Assembly (NCBI RefSeq): GCF_051262515.1
Contig: NZ_JBIMER010000002.1
Coordinates: 292,799-356,798 of the forward strand
Reading direction: 5' to 3'
DNA: 64,000 bases
Origin: Arthrobacter_N sp051262515
Lineage (GTDB): Bacteria > Actinomycetota > Actinomycetes > Actinomycetales > Micrococcaceae
A program made the position numbers and the translations under genes. Numbering within the stretch: position 1 is the stretch's first letter; every line of letters starts with the position of its first letter. Positions 6,966 through 15,441 of this stretch are shown here, piece by piece. The notes below the pieces were generated by a model, which worked only from the letters and a program-made list of their open reading frames with translations, had not been told where the DNA came from and ran no database searches.

Positions 6966-9900
6966 GTGGCTAGCTCAACTACAGGCGGATTCGTCCATCT
7001 TCACAACCATACGGAATACTCCATGCTGGACGGCGCCGCCCGGCTGACCGACCTCTTCGCGGAGACGGACCGGCTCGGCATGACGGCCCTGGCCACGACC
7101 GACCACGGCTACCTGTTCGGCGCCTTCGACTTCTGGAAGAAGGCCACCGACGCCGGCATCAAGCCGATCATCGGCGTGGAGGCGTACGTCACCCCGGGCA
7201 CCGCGCGCAATGACAAGACGCGCGTTCGCTGGGGCGAGGAGAACCAGCGCCGGGACGATGTCTCCGGCGGCGGCAGCTACACCCACATGACGCTGCTCAG
7301 CTACAACAACCAGGGCATGCGCAACCTCTTCCGCGCGTCTTCAATCGGTTCCCTGGACTCCGCGTTCGGGAAGTATCCGCGTCTGGACCGCAACCTCCTC
7401 GAGACGTACAGCCCGGGCCTGATCGCGACCACGGGGTGTCCCTCGGGCGAGGTGCAGACCCGACTCCGCCTCGGCCACTACCAGGAGGCAAAGCAGGCCG
7501 CGTCCGAATACCAGGACATCTTCGGCAAGGAGAACTACTTCTGCGAGCTGATGGACCACGGACTGGACATCGAACGGCGAGTCACGAAGGACCTCGTCCG
7601 GCTCGCCCACGAGTTGGAGATCCCGCTCGTCGCGACCAACGACCTGCACTACACCCACGAACACGACGCGAAGGCCCACGAGGCCCTGCTGGCCATCCAG
7701 TCCGGTTCCACGCTGCTCGAGCCGACCTACGACCAGGGAGGCTCGCGGTTCGCGTTCTCCGGCAGCGGCTACTACCTGAAGTCCCCCGCGGACATGCGCC
7801 GGCTTTTCGCCGACTTCCCCCAGGCCTGCGACAACACGCTGCTCATCGCCGAGCGTTGTGAGGTCTCGTTCAACACCAACGCGAACTACATGCCCAACTT
7901 CCCCTGCCCGGCGGGCGAGGACGAGACGTCCTGGCTGGTGAAGGAAGTCGACGCCGGCCTGGCCTACCGCTATCCCGCCGGCATCCCGGACGATGTCCGC
8001 AAACAGGCGGACTACGAGCTGGACGTCATCAATTCCATGGGATTCCCGGGATACTTCCTGGTCGTGGCCGACTTCATCAACTGGTCCAAGGACAACGGCA
8101 TCCGGGTGGGTCCCGGCCGCGGCTCGGGCGCCGGTTCGATGGTCGCCTACGCGCTGCGCATCACCGACCTGGATCCGCTCCGGCACGGACTGATCTTCGA
8201 GCGCTTCCTGAACCCGGAACGCGTCTCCATGCCCGACTTCGACGTCGACTTCGATGACCGTCGCCGCTCCGAGGTCATCGACTACGTCACGCGGAAGTAC
8301 GGCGACGAACGCGTGGCGATGATTGTCACCTACGGCACCATCAAATCGAAGCAGGCGCTCAAGGACTCCTCGCGGGTGTTGGGCTATCCGTTCAGCATGG
8401 GCGAGCAGCTCACCAAGGCGCTGCCGCCGGCTGTCATGGCCAAGGACATCCCTCTGGGGGACATCGACGACCCGAAGTCCAAGCGCTACGGCGAGGCGGG
8501 GGAGTTTCGCGAGCTGGTCGCCACCAACCCGGAGGCCGCGAAGGTCTTCGAAACCGCCAAGGGCATCGAGGGCCTCAAACGCCAGTGGGGCGTGCACGCG
8601 GCCGGCGTCATCATGAGCTCCGACCCGATCATCGACGTCGTGCCCATCATGCGGCGGTTCCAGGACGGCCAGGTCATCACCCAGTTCGACTACCCGACCT
8701 GCGAGGGCCTGGGGCTGATCAAGATGGACTTCCTCGGGCTGCGGAACCTCACGATCATTTCGGACGCCATCGAGAACATCGCGGCGAACCGGAACGTCGA
8801 GCTGGACCTGGAGCGGCTGGAGGTCGACGACGCCGAGTCCTACAAGCTCCTGGCCCGTGGCGACACGCTGGGCGTGTTCCAGCTCGACGGCGGCCCCATG
8901 CGGTCTCTGCTCAAGCTCATGCGGCCCGACAACTTCGAGGACATCTCCGCCGTCATCGCGCTGTACCGCCCGGGCCCCATGGGCGCGAACTCGCACAACA
9001 ACTACGCGCTGCGCAAGAACGGCCTGCAGGACGTCACTCCGATCCACGCTGAGCTCGAGGAACCGCTGCAGGAGATCCTGGGCACGACCTACGGCCTGAT
9101 CGTGTACCAGGAGCAGGTCATGGCCATCGCGCAGAAGGTCGCCGGCTTCACGCTGGGCCAGGCGGACATTCTCCGTCGCGCGATGGGCAAGAAGAAGAAG
9201 TCCGAACTGGACAAGCAGTACGCCGGATTCCGCCAGGGCATGGTGGACAACGGGTTCTCGGAGGCGGCCGTGAAGTCGCTGTGGGACATCCTGCTTCCGT
9301 TCTCCGACTACGCGTTCAACAAGGCCCACTCCGCCGCCTACGGCATGGTGTCCTATTGGACCGCCTACCTCAAGGCGCACTACCCCGCGGAATACATGGC
9401 TGCCCTGTTGACGTCCGTCGCGGACGACAAGGACAAGTCCGCCATGTACCTGAACGAGTGCCGCCACATGGGCATTACGGTGCTCCCGCCGGACGTCAAC
9501 GAGTCCGCGCTGAACTTCACGCCCGTCGGGGACGACATCCGCTTCGGCATGGGAGCCATCCGGAACGTGGGCACGAACGCCGTCCACGCGATGGTCGCCG
9601 CGCGCGAGGAAAAGGGCGCCTTCGAGAACTTCAGCGACTTCCTGCAGAAGGTGCCGGCCGTGGTCTGCAACAAGCGCACCATCGAGTCCCTCGTGAAGGC
9701 CGGGGCGTTCGACTCCATGGGCCACCCGCGCCGGTCGCTGGCGATGATCCACGAAGAGGCCGTCGACTCGGTGATCGTGCTCAAGCGCAACGAGGCCGCC
9801 AACCAGTTCGACCTGTTCAGCGCCTTCGACGACCCCGCCGTGGGGTCGGGGCTGGCCGTCGAGGTACCCGATCTGCCCGAGTGGGAGAAGAAGGACAAGC

Positions 9901-10529
9901 TCGCGTTCGAGCGGGACATGCTGGGCCTGTACGTCTCGGACCACCCCCTGAAGGGGTTGGGCGGGCTGCTCGACCAGCACGCCGAGCTGTCCATCACCCA
10001 AGTGCTGTCCGACGACGGCCCGCAGGACGGCCATACCGTCAAGATCGCCGGAATGATCACGTCCCTTCAGCGCCGCATCGCGAAGAACAGCGGCAATGCC
10101 TACGCCAAGTGCGAGGTGGAGGACCTCGGCGGCTCCATGGAGGTCATGTTCTTCGGCCAGGTGTACGGCCCCATCGCGACACTCCTGGCGGAGGACCTGA
10201 TCGTGGTGGTGAAGGGTCGGGTCCAGCGGCGCGACGACGGTGCCATCAGCCTCAACGCGCAGGAACTGACGATTCCGGAGATCAGCGAGGACGGGCTGGC
10301 CGGCCCCGTGGTCATCAGCCTGCCGGGACACAAGGCCACGGAGGACGTGGTCTCCGCGCTGGGGGACGTCTTGCGCACCCATGCGGGCAACACGGAGGTG
10401 CGCGTGAAGCTGTCCAACACGAGAAGCGTCCAGTTGATGCGCCTGGGCATGGAGTTCCGCGTCAATCCGAACCCGGCGCTGTTCGGTGACCTCAAGGTGC
10501 TCCTCGGGCCCGCCTGCCTGGACGTGTAG
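6966..10529 (+). CDS. dnaE: DNA polymerase III alpha subunit (DnaE1, replicative)
   Basis: This is the catalytic subunit of the replicative polymerase. The 1187-aa protein has an N-terminal PHP domain (HLHNHTEYSMLDG, about 11-23, with metal-binding histidines retained), the polymerase palm with MPDFDVDFDD (Asp426 and Asp428) and the third catalytic aspartate in KMDFLGLR (about 588). A tandem helix-hairpin-helix region and an OB fold (KIAGMITSLQRRIAKNSGNAYA) follow. Length and an intact PHP domain fit the essential DnaE1 rather than the mutagenic DnaE2. There is no ribosome site; the start fits leaderless translation from a GTG. Confidence 0.98.
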   Translation: MASSTTGGFVHLHNHTEYSMLDGAARLTDLFAETDRLGMTALATTDHGYLFGAFDFWKKATDAGIKPIIGVEAYVTPGTARNDKTRVRWGEENQRRDDVSGGGSYTHMTLLSYNNQGMRNLFRASSIGSLDSAFGKYPRLDRNLLETYSPGLIATTGCPSGEVQTRLRLGHYQEAKQAASEYQDIFGKENYFCELMDHGLDIERRVTKDLVRLAHELEIPLVATNDLHYTHEHDAKAHEALLAIQSGSTLLEPTYDQGGSRFAFSGSGYYLKSPADMRRLFADFPQACDNTLLIAERCEVSFNTNANYMPNFPCPAGEDETSWLVKEVDAGLAYRYPAGIPDDVRKQADYELDVINSMGFPGYFLVVADFINWSKDNGIRVGPGRGSGAGSMVAYALRITDLDPLRHGLIFERFLNPERVSMPDFDVDFDDRRRSEVIDYVTRKYGDERVAMIVTYGTIKSKQALKDSSRVLGYPFSMGEQLTKALPPAVMAKDIPLGDIDDPKSKRYGEAGEFRELVATNPEAAKVFETAKGIEGLKRQWGVHAAGVIMSSDPIIDVVPIMRRFQDGQVITQFDYPTCEGLGLIKMDFLGLRNLTIISDAIENIAANRNVELDLERLEVDDAESYKLLARGDTLGVFQLDGGPMRSLLKLMRPDNFEDISAVIALYRPGPMGANSHNNYALRKNGLQDVTPIHAELEEPLQEILGTTYGLIVYQEQVMAIAQKVAGFTLGQADILRRAMGKKKKSELDKQYAGFRQGMVDNGFSEAAVKSLWDILLPFSDYAFNKAHSAAYGMVSYWTAYLKAHYPAEYMAALLTSVADDKDKSAMYLNECRHMGITVLPPDVNESALNFTPVGDDIRFGMGAIRNVGTNAVHAMVAAREEKGAFENFSDFLQKVPAVVCNKRTIESLVKAGAFDSMGHPRRSLAMIHEEAVDSVIVLKRNEAANQFDLFSAFDDPAVGSGLAVEVPDLPEWEKKDKLAFERDMLGLYVSDHPLKGLGGLLDQHAELSITQVLSDDGPQDGHTVKIAGMITSLQRRIAKNSGNAYAKCEVEDLGGSMEVMFFGQVYGPIATLLAEDLIVVVKGRVQRRDDGAISLNAQELTIPEISEDGLAGPVVISLPGHKATEDVVSALGDVLRTHAGNTEVRVKLSNTRSVQLMRLGMEFRVNPNPALFGDLKVLLGPACLDV

Positions 10530-10544
10530 GAGGGCGGGGCAACG

Positions 10545-10550
10545 TAAACT
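10545..10550 (+). promoter_or_regulatory. -10 box (TAAACT) of hisD; predicted leaderless start
   Basis: TAAACT lies in the 27-bp gap after dnaE and ends 6 nt before the hisD GTG. No convincing -35 box is seen. Confidence 0.55.
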
Positions 10551-10556
10551 TGGGGT

Positions 10557-11957
10557 GTGACTTCCCCAGCATCCCAGACACCCGGACCCGACGCGCCGCG
10601 CGGCGTTGACCTGCGAGCGCTTGAGCTGCGCACCATCGACCTGCGGGGCGCGAGCCTGGATCACGCCGGTTTGAGGGCGGCACTGCCGCGGCCCGAACTC
10701 GACTTCAACACCGCGGCGTCCGCGGTCGAGGCGATTATCGAGCAGGTCCGCCGCGACGGCTTCGCCGCGCTGACCGAACTCGCGGCCCGCTTCGACGGCG
10801 TGGAGCGGGAACACACGCTGGTCCCGCGGTCCGCCCTCGTCGAGGCGCTGGAGCGTATCGACCCCGCCGTGCGCGCCGGCCTGGAGGAATCCATTCTGCG
10901 TGCCCGCGAATTCGCCACCGCCCAGGTCCCCGCCGACACCACCGTTTCCTACCCGCACGGTGCCACCGTCACGCAGCGCTGGGCACCCGTGCGGCGCGTC
11001 GGACTGTACGTGCCCGGCGGGCTCGCGGTCTATCCCAGCTCGGTCGTCATGAATGTGGTGCCCGCACAGGCCGCCGGGGTTCGTTCGCTGGCCATCGCCT
11101 CTCCTCCGCAGAAGGAATTCGGTGGACTGCCGCACCCCACGATCCTCGCCGCCGCGGAACTCCTCGGCGTTCACGAGGTGCACGCCATCGGCGGCGCCCA
11201 GGCCATCGCAGCCTTCGCCTACGGCGTGTCGGCCCCGGAGGGATCGGGTCTGGGTGCCATCGAGCCGGTCGATGTGGTCACCGGCCCGGGGAACCTGTAC
11301 GTGGCCACGGCGAAGCGTCTGGTGAAGGGAATCGTCGGTATCGACGCGGAGGCCGGGCCAACGGAGATCGCGATCCTGGCCGACGAGACGGCGGATCCCA
11401 GATTCGTCGCGGCGGACATGGTCAGCCAGGCCGAACACGACCCGAACGCCGCGGCCGTCCTCGTGACGGATTCGGAAATCCTCGCCGACGCCGTCCGGGG
11501 GGAACTGCTCCGGCAGGTGGCAACCACGAAGCACGCGGACCGGGTCGCGGCCGCGCTGTCCGGACCGCAATCGGCCGTGGTGCTCGTGGACGGGCTGGAC
11601 GAGGGGATCCGCGTGTGCGACGCCTACGCCGCCGAGCATTTGGAGATCCTCACGAAGGACGCCGCCGGTGTCGCCGCCCGCATCACCGCCGCGGGCGCGA
11701 TCTTCGTAGGGCCGGACAGCCCGGTCAGTCTGGGGGACTACTGTGCGGGGTCCAACCACGTCCTGCCGACCAGCGGAACCGCTGCGTTCGCGTCCGGGCT
11801 CAACGTGTCCACCTTCCTGAAGGCGATCCAGGTGATCGACTACCCCCGCGAGGCACTCTTGGAGGTGGGCGGGCACGTCGTGGTTCTTTCGCGGGCCGAG
11901 GATCTTCCGGCGCACGGCGACGCGGTGCTGGTCCGAACCCAGGGACGGTCGTCGTGA
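10557..11957 (+). CDS. hisD: Histidinol dehydrogenase
   Basis: HisD oxidises L-histidinol to L-histidine in two NAD-dependent steps, the end of histidine synthesis. The 466-aa protein shows RRVGLYVPGGLAVYPSSVVM, AIGGAQAIAAFAYG, VTGPGNLYVATAKR, QAEHDPNAAAVLVT, AEHLEILT and the zinc-site region LPTSGTAAFASGL. The N-terminus carries about 25 extra residues. The other his genes are not beside it; its partner here is nrdR, whose GTG overlaps the hisD stop. The start has no ribosome site and fits the leaderless pattern. Confidence 0.97.
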   Translation: MTSPASQTPGPDAPRGVDLRALELRTIDLRGASLDHAGLRAALPRPELDFNTAASAVEAIIEQVRRDGFAALTELAARFDGVEREHTLVPRSALVEALERIDPAVRAGLEESILRAREFATAQVPADTTVSYPHGATVTQRWAPVRRVGLYVPGGLAVYPSSVVMNVVPAQAAGVRSLAIASPPQKEFGGLPHPTILAAAELLGVHEVHAIGGAQAIAAFAYGVSAPEGSGLGAIEPVDVVTGPGNLYVATAKRLVKGIVGIDAEAGPTEIAILADETADPRFVAADMVSQAEHDPNAAAVLVTDSEILADAVRGELLRQVATTKHADRVAAALSGPQSAVVLVDGLDEGIRVCDAYAAEHLEILTKDAAGVAARITAAGAIFVGPDSPVSLGDYCAGSNHVLPTSGTAAFASGLNVSTFLKAIQVIDYPREALLEVGGHVVVLSRAEDLPAHGDAVLVRTQGRSS

Positions 11958-12406
11958 TCTGTCCCTTCTGCCGGAACTCGGATTCCCGCGTCGTCGATTC
12001 GAGGCTCACCGACGACGGCTCCGCCATTCGGCGGCGGCGACAGTGCGGCTCGTGCGGACGGCGCTTCACGACCGTTGAAACGGCCAGCCTCAGCGTCCTG
12101 AAGCGCTCGGGCGTGGCCGAGCCCTTCAGCCGGAGCAAGGTCATCAACGGCGTGCGCAAGGCCTGCCAGGGACGCCCCGTCACCGACGACGACCTGGCCG
12201 TTCTGGCACAGGAGGTCGAAGAGGCGGTGCGCGCTTCCGGAAGCGCCGAAATCAACGCCCACGAGGTGGGCCTGGCGATCCTCGGCCCGCTCCAGAAGCT
12301 GGACCAGGTGGCCTACCTCCGCTTCGCCAGCGTCTACCAGGGCTTCGAATCCCTGGAGGACTTCGAGACGGCCATCGGCAAGCTGCGGCGCGAGTCCGGC
12401 CTCTAG
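11954..12406 (+). CDS. nrdR: Transcriptional repressor NrdR
   Basis: NrdR represses ribonucleotide reductase genes by sensing dATP/ATP. The 150-aa protein has a zinc ribbon with Cys3, Cys6, Cys31 and Cys34 (ICPFC and QCGSCGRRF), then an ATP-cone (about 46-136: VLKRSGVAEPFSRSKVINGV, ending near RFASVYQGFESLEDFE). The GTG start overlaps the stop of hisD (GTGA). Its TAG shares the four bases CTAG with the convergent ppgK stop. Confidence 0.97.
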   Translation: MICPFCRNSDSRVVDSRLTDDGSAIRRRRQCGSCGRRFTTVETASLSVLKRSGVAEPFSRSKVINGVRKACQGRPVTDDDLAVLAQEVEEAVRASGSAEINAHEVGLAILGPLQKLDQVAYLRFASVYQGFESLEDFETAIGKLRRESGL

Positions 12407-13206
12407 GAGGCGAAGCCGAAGTGGATGGCCGCCTGGAGCGCGCCGCCGACGATCCCGGCGTTGTTCTTCAGCGCGGCCGGAACGATCTCCGTGCGCAGGT
12501 CCAGCAACGGCAGGAAGTCCTCGCTGCGCTTGGAGATGCCGCCGCCCACGACGAACAGGTTCGGTGAAAACAGGAACTCGACGTGGGAGAAATAGCGCTG
12601 CAGCCGGACGCCGTACTCGTCCCACGGCAGGTCTTCGCGTTCGCGGGCGGAGGCGGACGCGCGGGATTCCGCGTTGGCTCCGTCGATCTCCAGGTGGCCC
12701 AGCTCCGCGTTCGGAACCAGCACGCCGTCGTGGATGAGCGCCGAGCCGATCCCCGTGCCCAGCGTGATGACGAGCACCGTTCCGCCGACGTTCTTGCCGG
12801 CGCCGTAGCGGACCTCCGCCAGGCCGGCCGCGTCGGCGTCGTTCATGACCTGGACCGGGCGGGCGAGCTTCTCGGTGAGCAGCGTGTCCACGTCCGTGTC
12901 GATCCAGGACTTGTCGACGTTGGCGGCGGACAGCGCAATGCCCTTGTGGATGATTGCGGGGAACGTGACGCCGACGGGGACCTCGGCGGACGGGGCGCCG
13001 TCCTTCGTGGACAGCTCGGCCACGATGGCCGCGACGACGTCGGCCACGGCCTCGGGCGTGGAGGGCTTGGGAGTGTCGATGCGGAAGCGGTCACCGACGA
13101 GTTTGCCCTTCTTCAGGTCGACGATGCCGCCCTTGATTCCCGTGCCGCCGATATCGATCCCGATGGCGGTGGGGTGCTTGGTCTTGTTCTTGTCGGTCTT
13201 CGACAT
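12403..13206 (-). CDS. ppgK: Polyphosphate glucokinase
   Basis: PpgK phosphorylates glucose using polyphosphate or ATP. The 267-aa ROK-fold protein has the phosphate-binding GIDIGGTGIKGG (16-27), VQVMNDADAAGLAE and VLVITLGTGIGSALI. Length and the TLGTGIGS form match actinobacterial PpgK. The ATG at 13206 is preceded by GAGGAG; a longer in-frame extension upstream is low-complexity and rejected. It converges on nrdR with a 4-bp overlap and follows map on the same strand. Confidence 0.92.
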   Translation of the reverse strand: MSKTDKNKTKHPTAIGIDIGGTGIKGGIVDLKKGKLVGDRFRIDTPKPSTPEAVADVVAAIVAELSTKDGAPSAEVPVGVTFPAIIHKGIALSAANVDKSWIDTDVDTLLTEKLARPVQVMNDADAAGLAEVRYGAGKNVGGTVLVITLGTGIGSALIHDGVLVPNAELGHLEIDGANAESRASASAREREDLPWDEYGVRLQRYFSHVEFLFSPNLFVVGGGISKRSEDFLPLLDLRTEIVPAALKNNAGIVGGALQAAIHFGFAS

Positions 13207-13256
13207 CGGGCTCCTCGGAAGATGGATGGTGCACAGCGGATGAAAGGGGGTGGCGC

Positions 13257-14132
13257 CTACGCCGCGGTGAGGACTTCGGCCCCGTCGTCGGTCACGAGCA
13301 GGGTGTGTTCGAACTGGGCGGTCCGCTTGCGGTCGCGTGTCACCGCTGTCCAGTCGTCGTCCCACATGTCCCAGTCGATCGTGCCCAACGTGAGCATGGG
13401 TTCAATGGTAAACACCATTCCCGTTTCAATGACGCGGCTGTACGCCGGTGCGGCGTCATAATGCGGAATGATCAGCCCGGTGTGGAAGGCCTCGCCCACC
13501 CCGTGTCCCGTGAAGTCCCGCACCACGCCGTACCCGAACCGCTTCGCGTACGCCGAGATCGCGCGGCCGATGACGTTGATCTCACGCCCGGGCGCCACTG
13601 CCCGGATTGCCCTGCGCAGCGACTCCTCGGTGCGTTCCACCAACAGTCGCGACTCCTCGTCCACGTCGCCGGCCAGGAAAGTCGCGTTCGTGTCGCCGTG
13701 GACGCCGCCGATGAAGGCCGTGATGTCGATGTTCACGATGTCGCCGTCCCGCACTTCGGTGGTGTCGGGGATTCCGTGGCAAATGACCTCGTTGATGGAC
13801 GCGCAGAGCGACTTGGGGAAACCGCGGTAGCCCAACGTGGACGGATACGCGCCGTGGTCCAGGAGGAACTCGTGGCCGATCCGATCCAGCTCGTCGGTGG
13901 TCACGCCCGGGACGACCGCCCGCCCGACCTCTCGGAGGGCGCGCGCGGCGATGCCGGACGCGACCCGGATCCGTTCGATGGTCTCCGAGTCCTTGACCTC
14001 CGAACCCTCGAACTTCGCGGGCGCCGGCTTGCCCACATACTCCGGCCGGGCGATGGACGAGGGCACGTGGCGCGGGGGAGTGGGCGTGCCGGGGACGAGG
14101 TTTCCGACGGGCGCGGTGGTGGTGCTTGGCAT
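13257..14132 (-). CDS. map: Methionine aminopeptidase, type I
   Basis: The enzyme removes the N-terminal methionine from new proteins. The 291-aa form has an N-terminal extension (about 1-45, PEYVGKPAP) typical of the longer actinobacterial paralogue. The five metal ligands are seen in VNIDITAF, GVHGDTN, FTGHGVGE, TIEPML and QFEHTLLV. I start at ATG 14132, not the ATG at 14141, because the latter overlaps the TAGGAT -10 box, which lies 7 nt before 14132. A divergent small gene shares the 47-bp gap. Confidence 0.93.
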   Translation of the reverse strand: MPSTTTAPVGNLVPGTPTPPRHVPSSIARPEYVGKPAPAKFEGSEVKDSETIERIRVASGIAARALREVGRAVVPGVTTDELDRIGHEFLLDHGAYPSTLGYRGFPKSLCASINEVICHGIPDTTEVRDGDIVNIDITAFIGGVHGDTNATFLAGDVDEESRLLVERTEESLRRAIRAVAPGREINVIGRAISAYAKRFGYGVVRDFTGHGVGEAFHTGLIIPHYDAAPAYSRVIETGMVFTIEPMLTLGTIDWDMWDDDWTAVTRDRKRTAQFEHTLLVTDDGAEVLTAA

Positions 14133-14139
14133 GTGATTC

Positions 14140-14145
14140 ATCCTA
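14140..14145 (-). promoter_or_regulatory. -10 box (TAGGAT) of map; predicted leaderless start
   Basis: On the minus strand TAGGAT ends 7 nt before the ATG at 14132. The alternative ATG at 14141 lies inside this box and could not be translated from this promoter. Confidence 0.55.
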
Positions 14146-14167
14146 TCGCCATCGTTCTTCGCACGAG

Positions 14168-14173
14168 TAGGGT
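14168..14173 (+). promoter_or_regulatory. -10 box (TAGGGT) of the SPOR-like gene; predicted leaderless start
   Basis: TAGGGT ends 6 nt before the ATG at 14180. The -10 boxes of this gene and of map are 22 bp apart and point away from each other, so the two promoters overlap. Confidence 0.55.
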
Positions 14174-14179
14174 GGCCCC

Positions 14180-14368
14180 ATGAGCGAGAACACGGAAACG
14201 GGCCAGGGCGACTTCTGGTTCAACGTCAACACGAAGCAGGTCGAAACCGGTGCGCAGTCGGACTGGACCCAACTGCTGGGTCCCTACGCGACGCGCGCCG
14301 AGGCGGAAAAGGCGTTGGAGACGGTGGAGCGCCGCAACCAGGCGTGGGACGCCGAGGACGACGCCTAG
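14180..14368 (+). CDS. Small SPOR-like conserved protein
   Basis: A 62-aa soluble protein of unknown function, with DFWFNVNTKQVETG, then LLGPYATRAEAEKALETVERR and an acidic tail. The layout (short strand, then GPYATRAEAE and a helix) looks like half of a SPOR repeat, a fold that binds denuded peptidoglycan, but it is too short to be sure. It sits between map and panB, a place where such small genes recur in related genomes. No ribosome site; start fits the leaderless pattern. Confidence 0.8.
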   Translation: MSENTETGQGDFWFNVNTKQVETGAQSDWTQLLGPYATRAEAEKALETVERRNQAWDAEDDA

Positions 14369-14419
14369 TTTCGCGGTGGCTCCAGGGACGCCCTCGGTCA
14401 CCGGGCTTCCGAGCCTTAG

Positions 14420-15295
14420 CTACTGCTGGAATCCGTGCTCGGCGGCCGGGAACGTTCCCGCCAGCACATCGTCGTGGTAGGTGCGGGCGGCTCGCGAGAT
14501 TTCCGTACCGAGGTCGGCGTAGCGTTTGACGAACTTCGCGACCTTCTCCGTGCGCAGCCCCAGCATGTCCTGCCAGACGAGCACCTGTCCCGTGGTGCCC
14601 GCCCCGGCGCCGATCCCGATCGTCGGGATCCTCAGCGCGGCGTCGACTTCGGCGGCGACATCCGTGGGGACCATTTCCATCAGTACGCAAAAGGCCCCGG
14701 CCTCCTCGAGCGCGAGTGCGTCGGCAACGAGCGCGGCCGCGGCCTCGCCCCGGCCCTGCACGCGGTACCCGCCGAGGGCGTGTTCGCTCTGCGGGGTGAA
14801 TCCGATGTGGCCCATGGCAGGGATGCCCGCGGCCGCCAGGGCGCGGACGTGCCCCGCGTAATGGGCGCCGCCCTCCAACTTGACGGCGTGGACGAGTCCT
14901 TCCTTCAACAGGCGTACGGACGACTCCACCGCCTGCGCGGGCGAGACCTCGTAGCTTCCGAACGGCAGGTCGCAGACCACCAGCGGCCGGTTCGCGCCGG
15001 CGGTGACGGATTTGGCGAACACGATCATCTCGTCGAGCGTGATGGGCAGGGTCGTCGCGTAGCCCATGACGTTGTTGGCGGCGGAATCGCCAACGAGCAG
15101 GACCTCGATGCCGGCTTCGTCGAAGATCCGTGCCATGTACTGGTCGTAGGCGGTGAGCATCGCGAACCGGCGCCCCTCCGCCTTGGCCTGGGCCAGGTGG
15201 TGGGTCCTGATGCGGGCGATGGGCTTCGGCCCCGGAACGGGCTGCGCGGCACTGGCGGAACCGGGCCCGTAGGGGGCGTTCTCTTCGGGGCTCAT
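14420..15295 (-). CDS. panB: 3-methyl-2-oxobutanoate hydroxymethyltransferase
   Basis: PanB adds a hydroxymethyl group from methylene-tetrahydrofolate to 2-oxoisovalerate, making ketopantoate for pantothenate and CoA. The 291-aa protein has MLTAYDQYMARIFDEAGIEV, LLVGDSAANNVMGYATTLPI, VHAVKLEGG, AAGIPAMGHIGFTPQSEHA and PTIGIGAGAGTTGQVLVWQD. The ATG at 15295 lies 7 nt after a TAGGCT box with no ribosome site. Other pan genes are not in the window. Confidence 0.96.
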   Translation of the reverse strand: MSPEENAPYGPGSASAAQPVPGPKPIARIRTHHLAQAKAEGRRFAMLTAYDQYMARIFDEAGIEVLLVGDSAANNVMGYATTLPITLDEMIVFAKSVTAGANRPLVVCDLPFGSYEVSPAQAVESSVRLLKEGLVHAVKLEGGAHYAGHVRALAAAGIPAMGHIGFTPQSEHALGGYRVQGRGEAAAALVADALALEEAGAFCVLMEMVPTDVAAEVDAALRIPTIGIGAGAGTTGQVLVWQDMLGLRTEKVAKFVKRYADLGTEISRAARTYHDDVLAGTFPAAEHGFQQ

Positions 15296-15302
15296 GGCCG
15301 AC

Positions 15303-15308
15303 AGCCTA
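15303..15308 (-). promoter_or_regulatory. -10 box (TAGGCT) of panB; predicted leaderless start
   Basis: On the minus strand TAGGCT ends 7 nt before the panB ATG. Confidence 0.5.
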
Positions 15309-15374
15309 CTTCAACACCGGGCCGCACGGCGGGGTCCGCACGCTCGTCAACGCCGTAATGCGGGTCCTTCCGAG

Positions 15375-15380
15375 TAGAGT
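15375..15380 (+). promoter_or_regulatory. Candidate -10 box (TAGAGT) for the glnA2-glnE operon
   Basis: TAGAGT lies in the panB-glnA2 gap and would give a leader of about 55 nt before the glnA2 GTG. No good -35 box is seen 17 bp upstream. Confidence 0.4.
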
Positions 15381-15441
15381 GGAAAACGGTGGCCGGAGCC
15401 ATCGCCGCCGAATGCATTCCACCGTGGAAGGAGTCCCGCAC

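Noticed and set aside
7341..11915. 1524-codon open frame on the minus strand across dnaE and hisD
   Set aside because: It is the antisense of two certain genes; long antisense frames are normal in GC-rich DNA with strong third-position bias, and the translation is Arg/His/Val-rich with no domain.
14133..14141. ATG 14141 as the map start
   Set aside because: It overlaps the TAGGAT -10 box; ATG 14132 is 7 nt after the box, as in other leaderless genes here.
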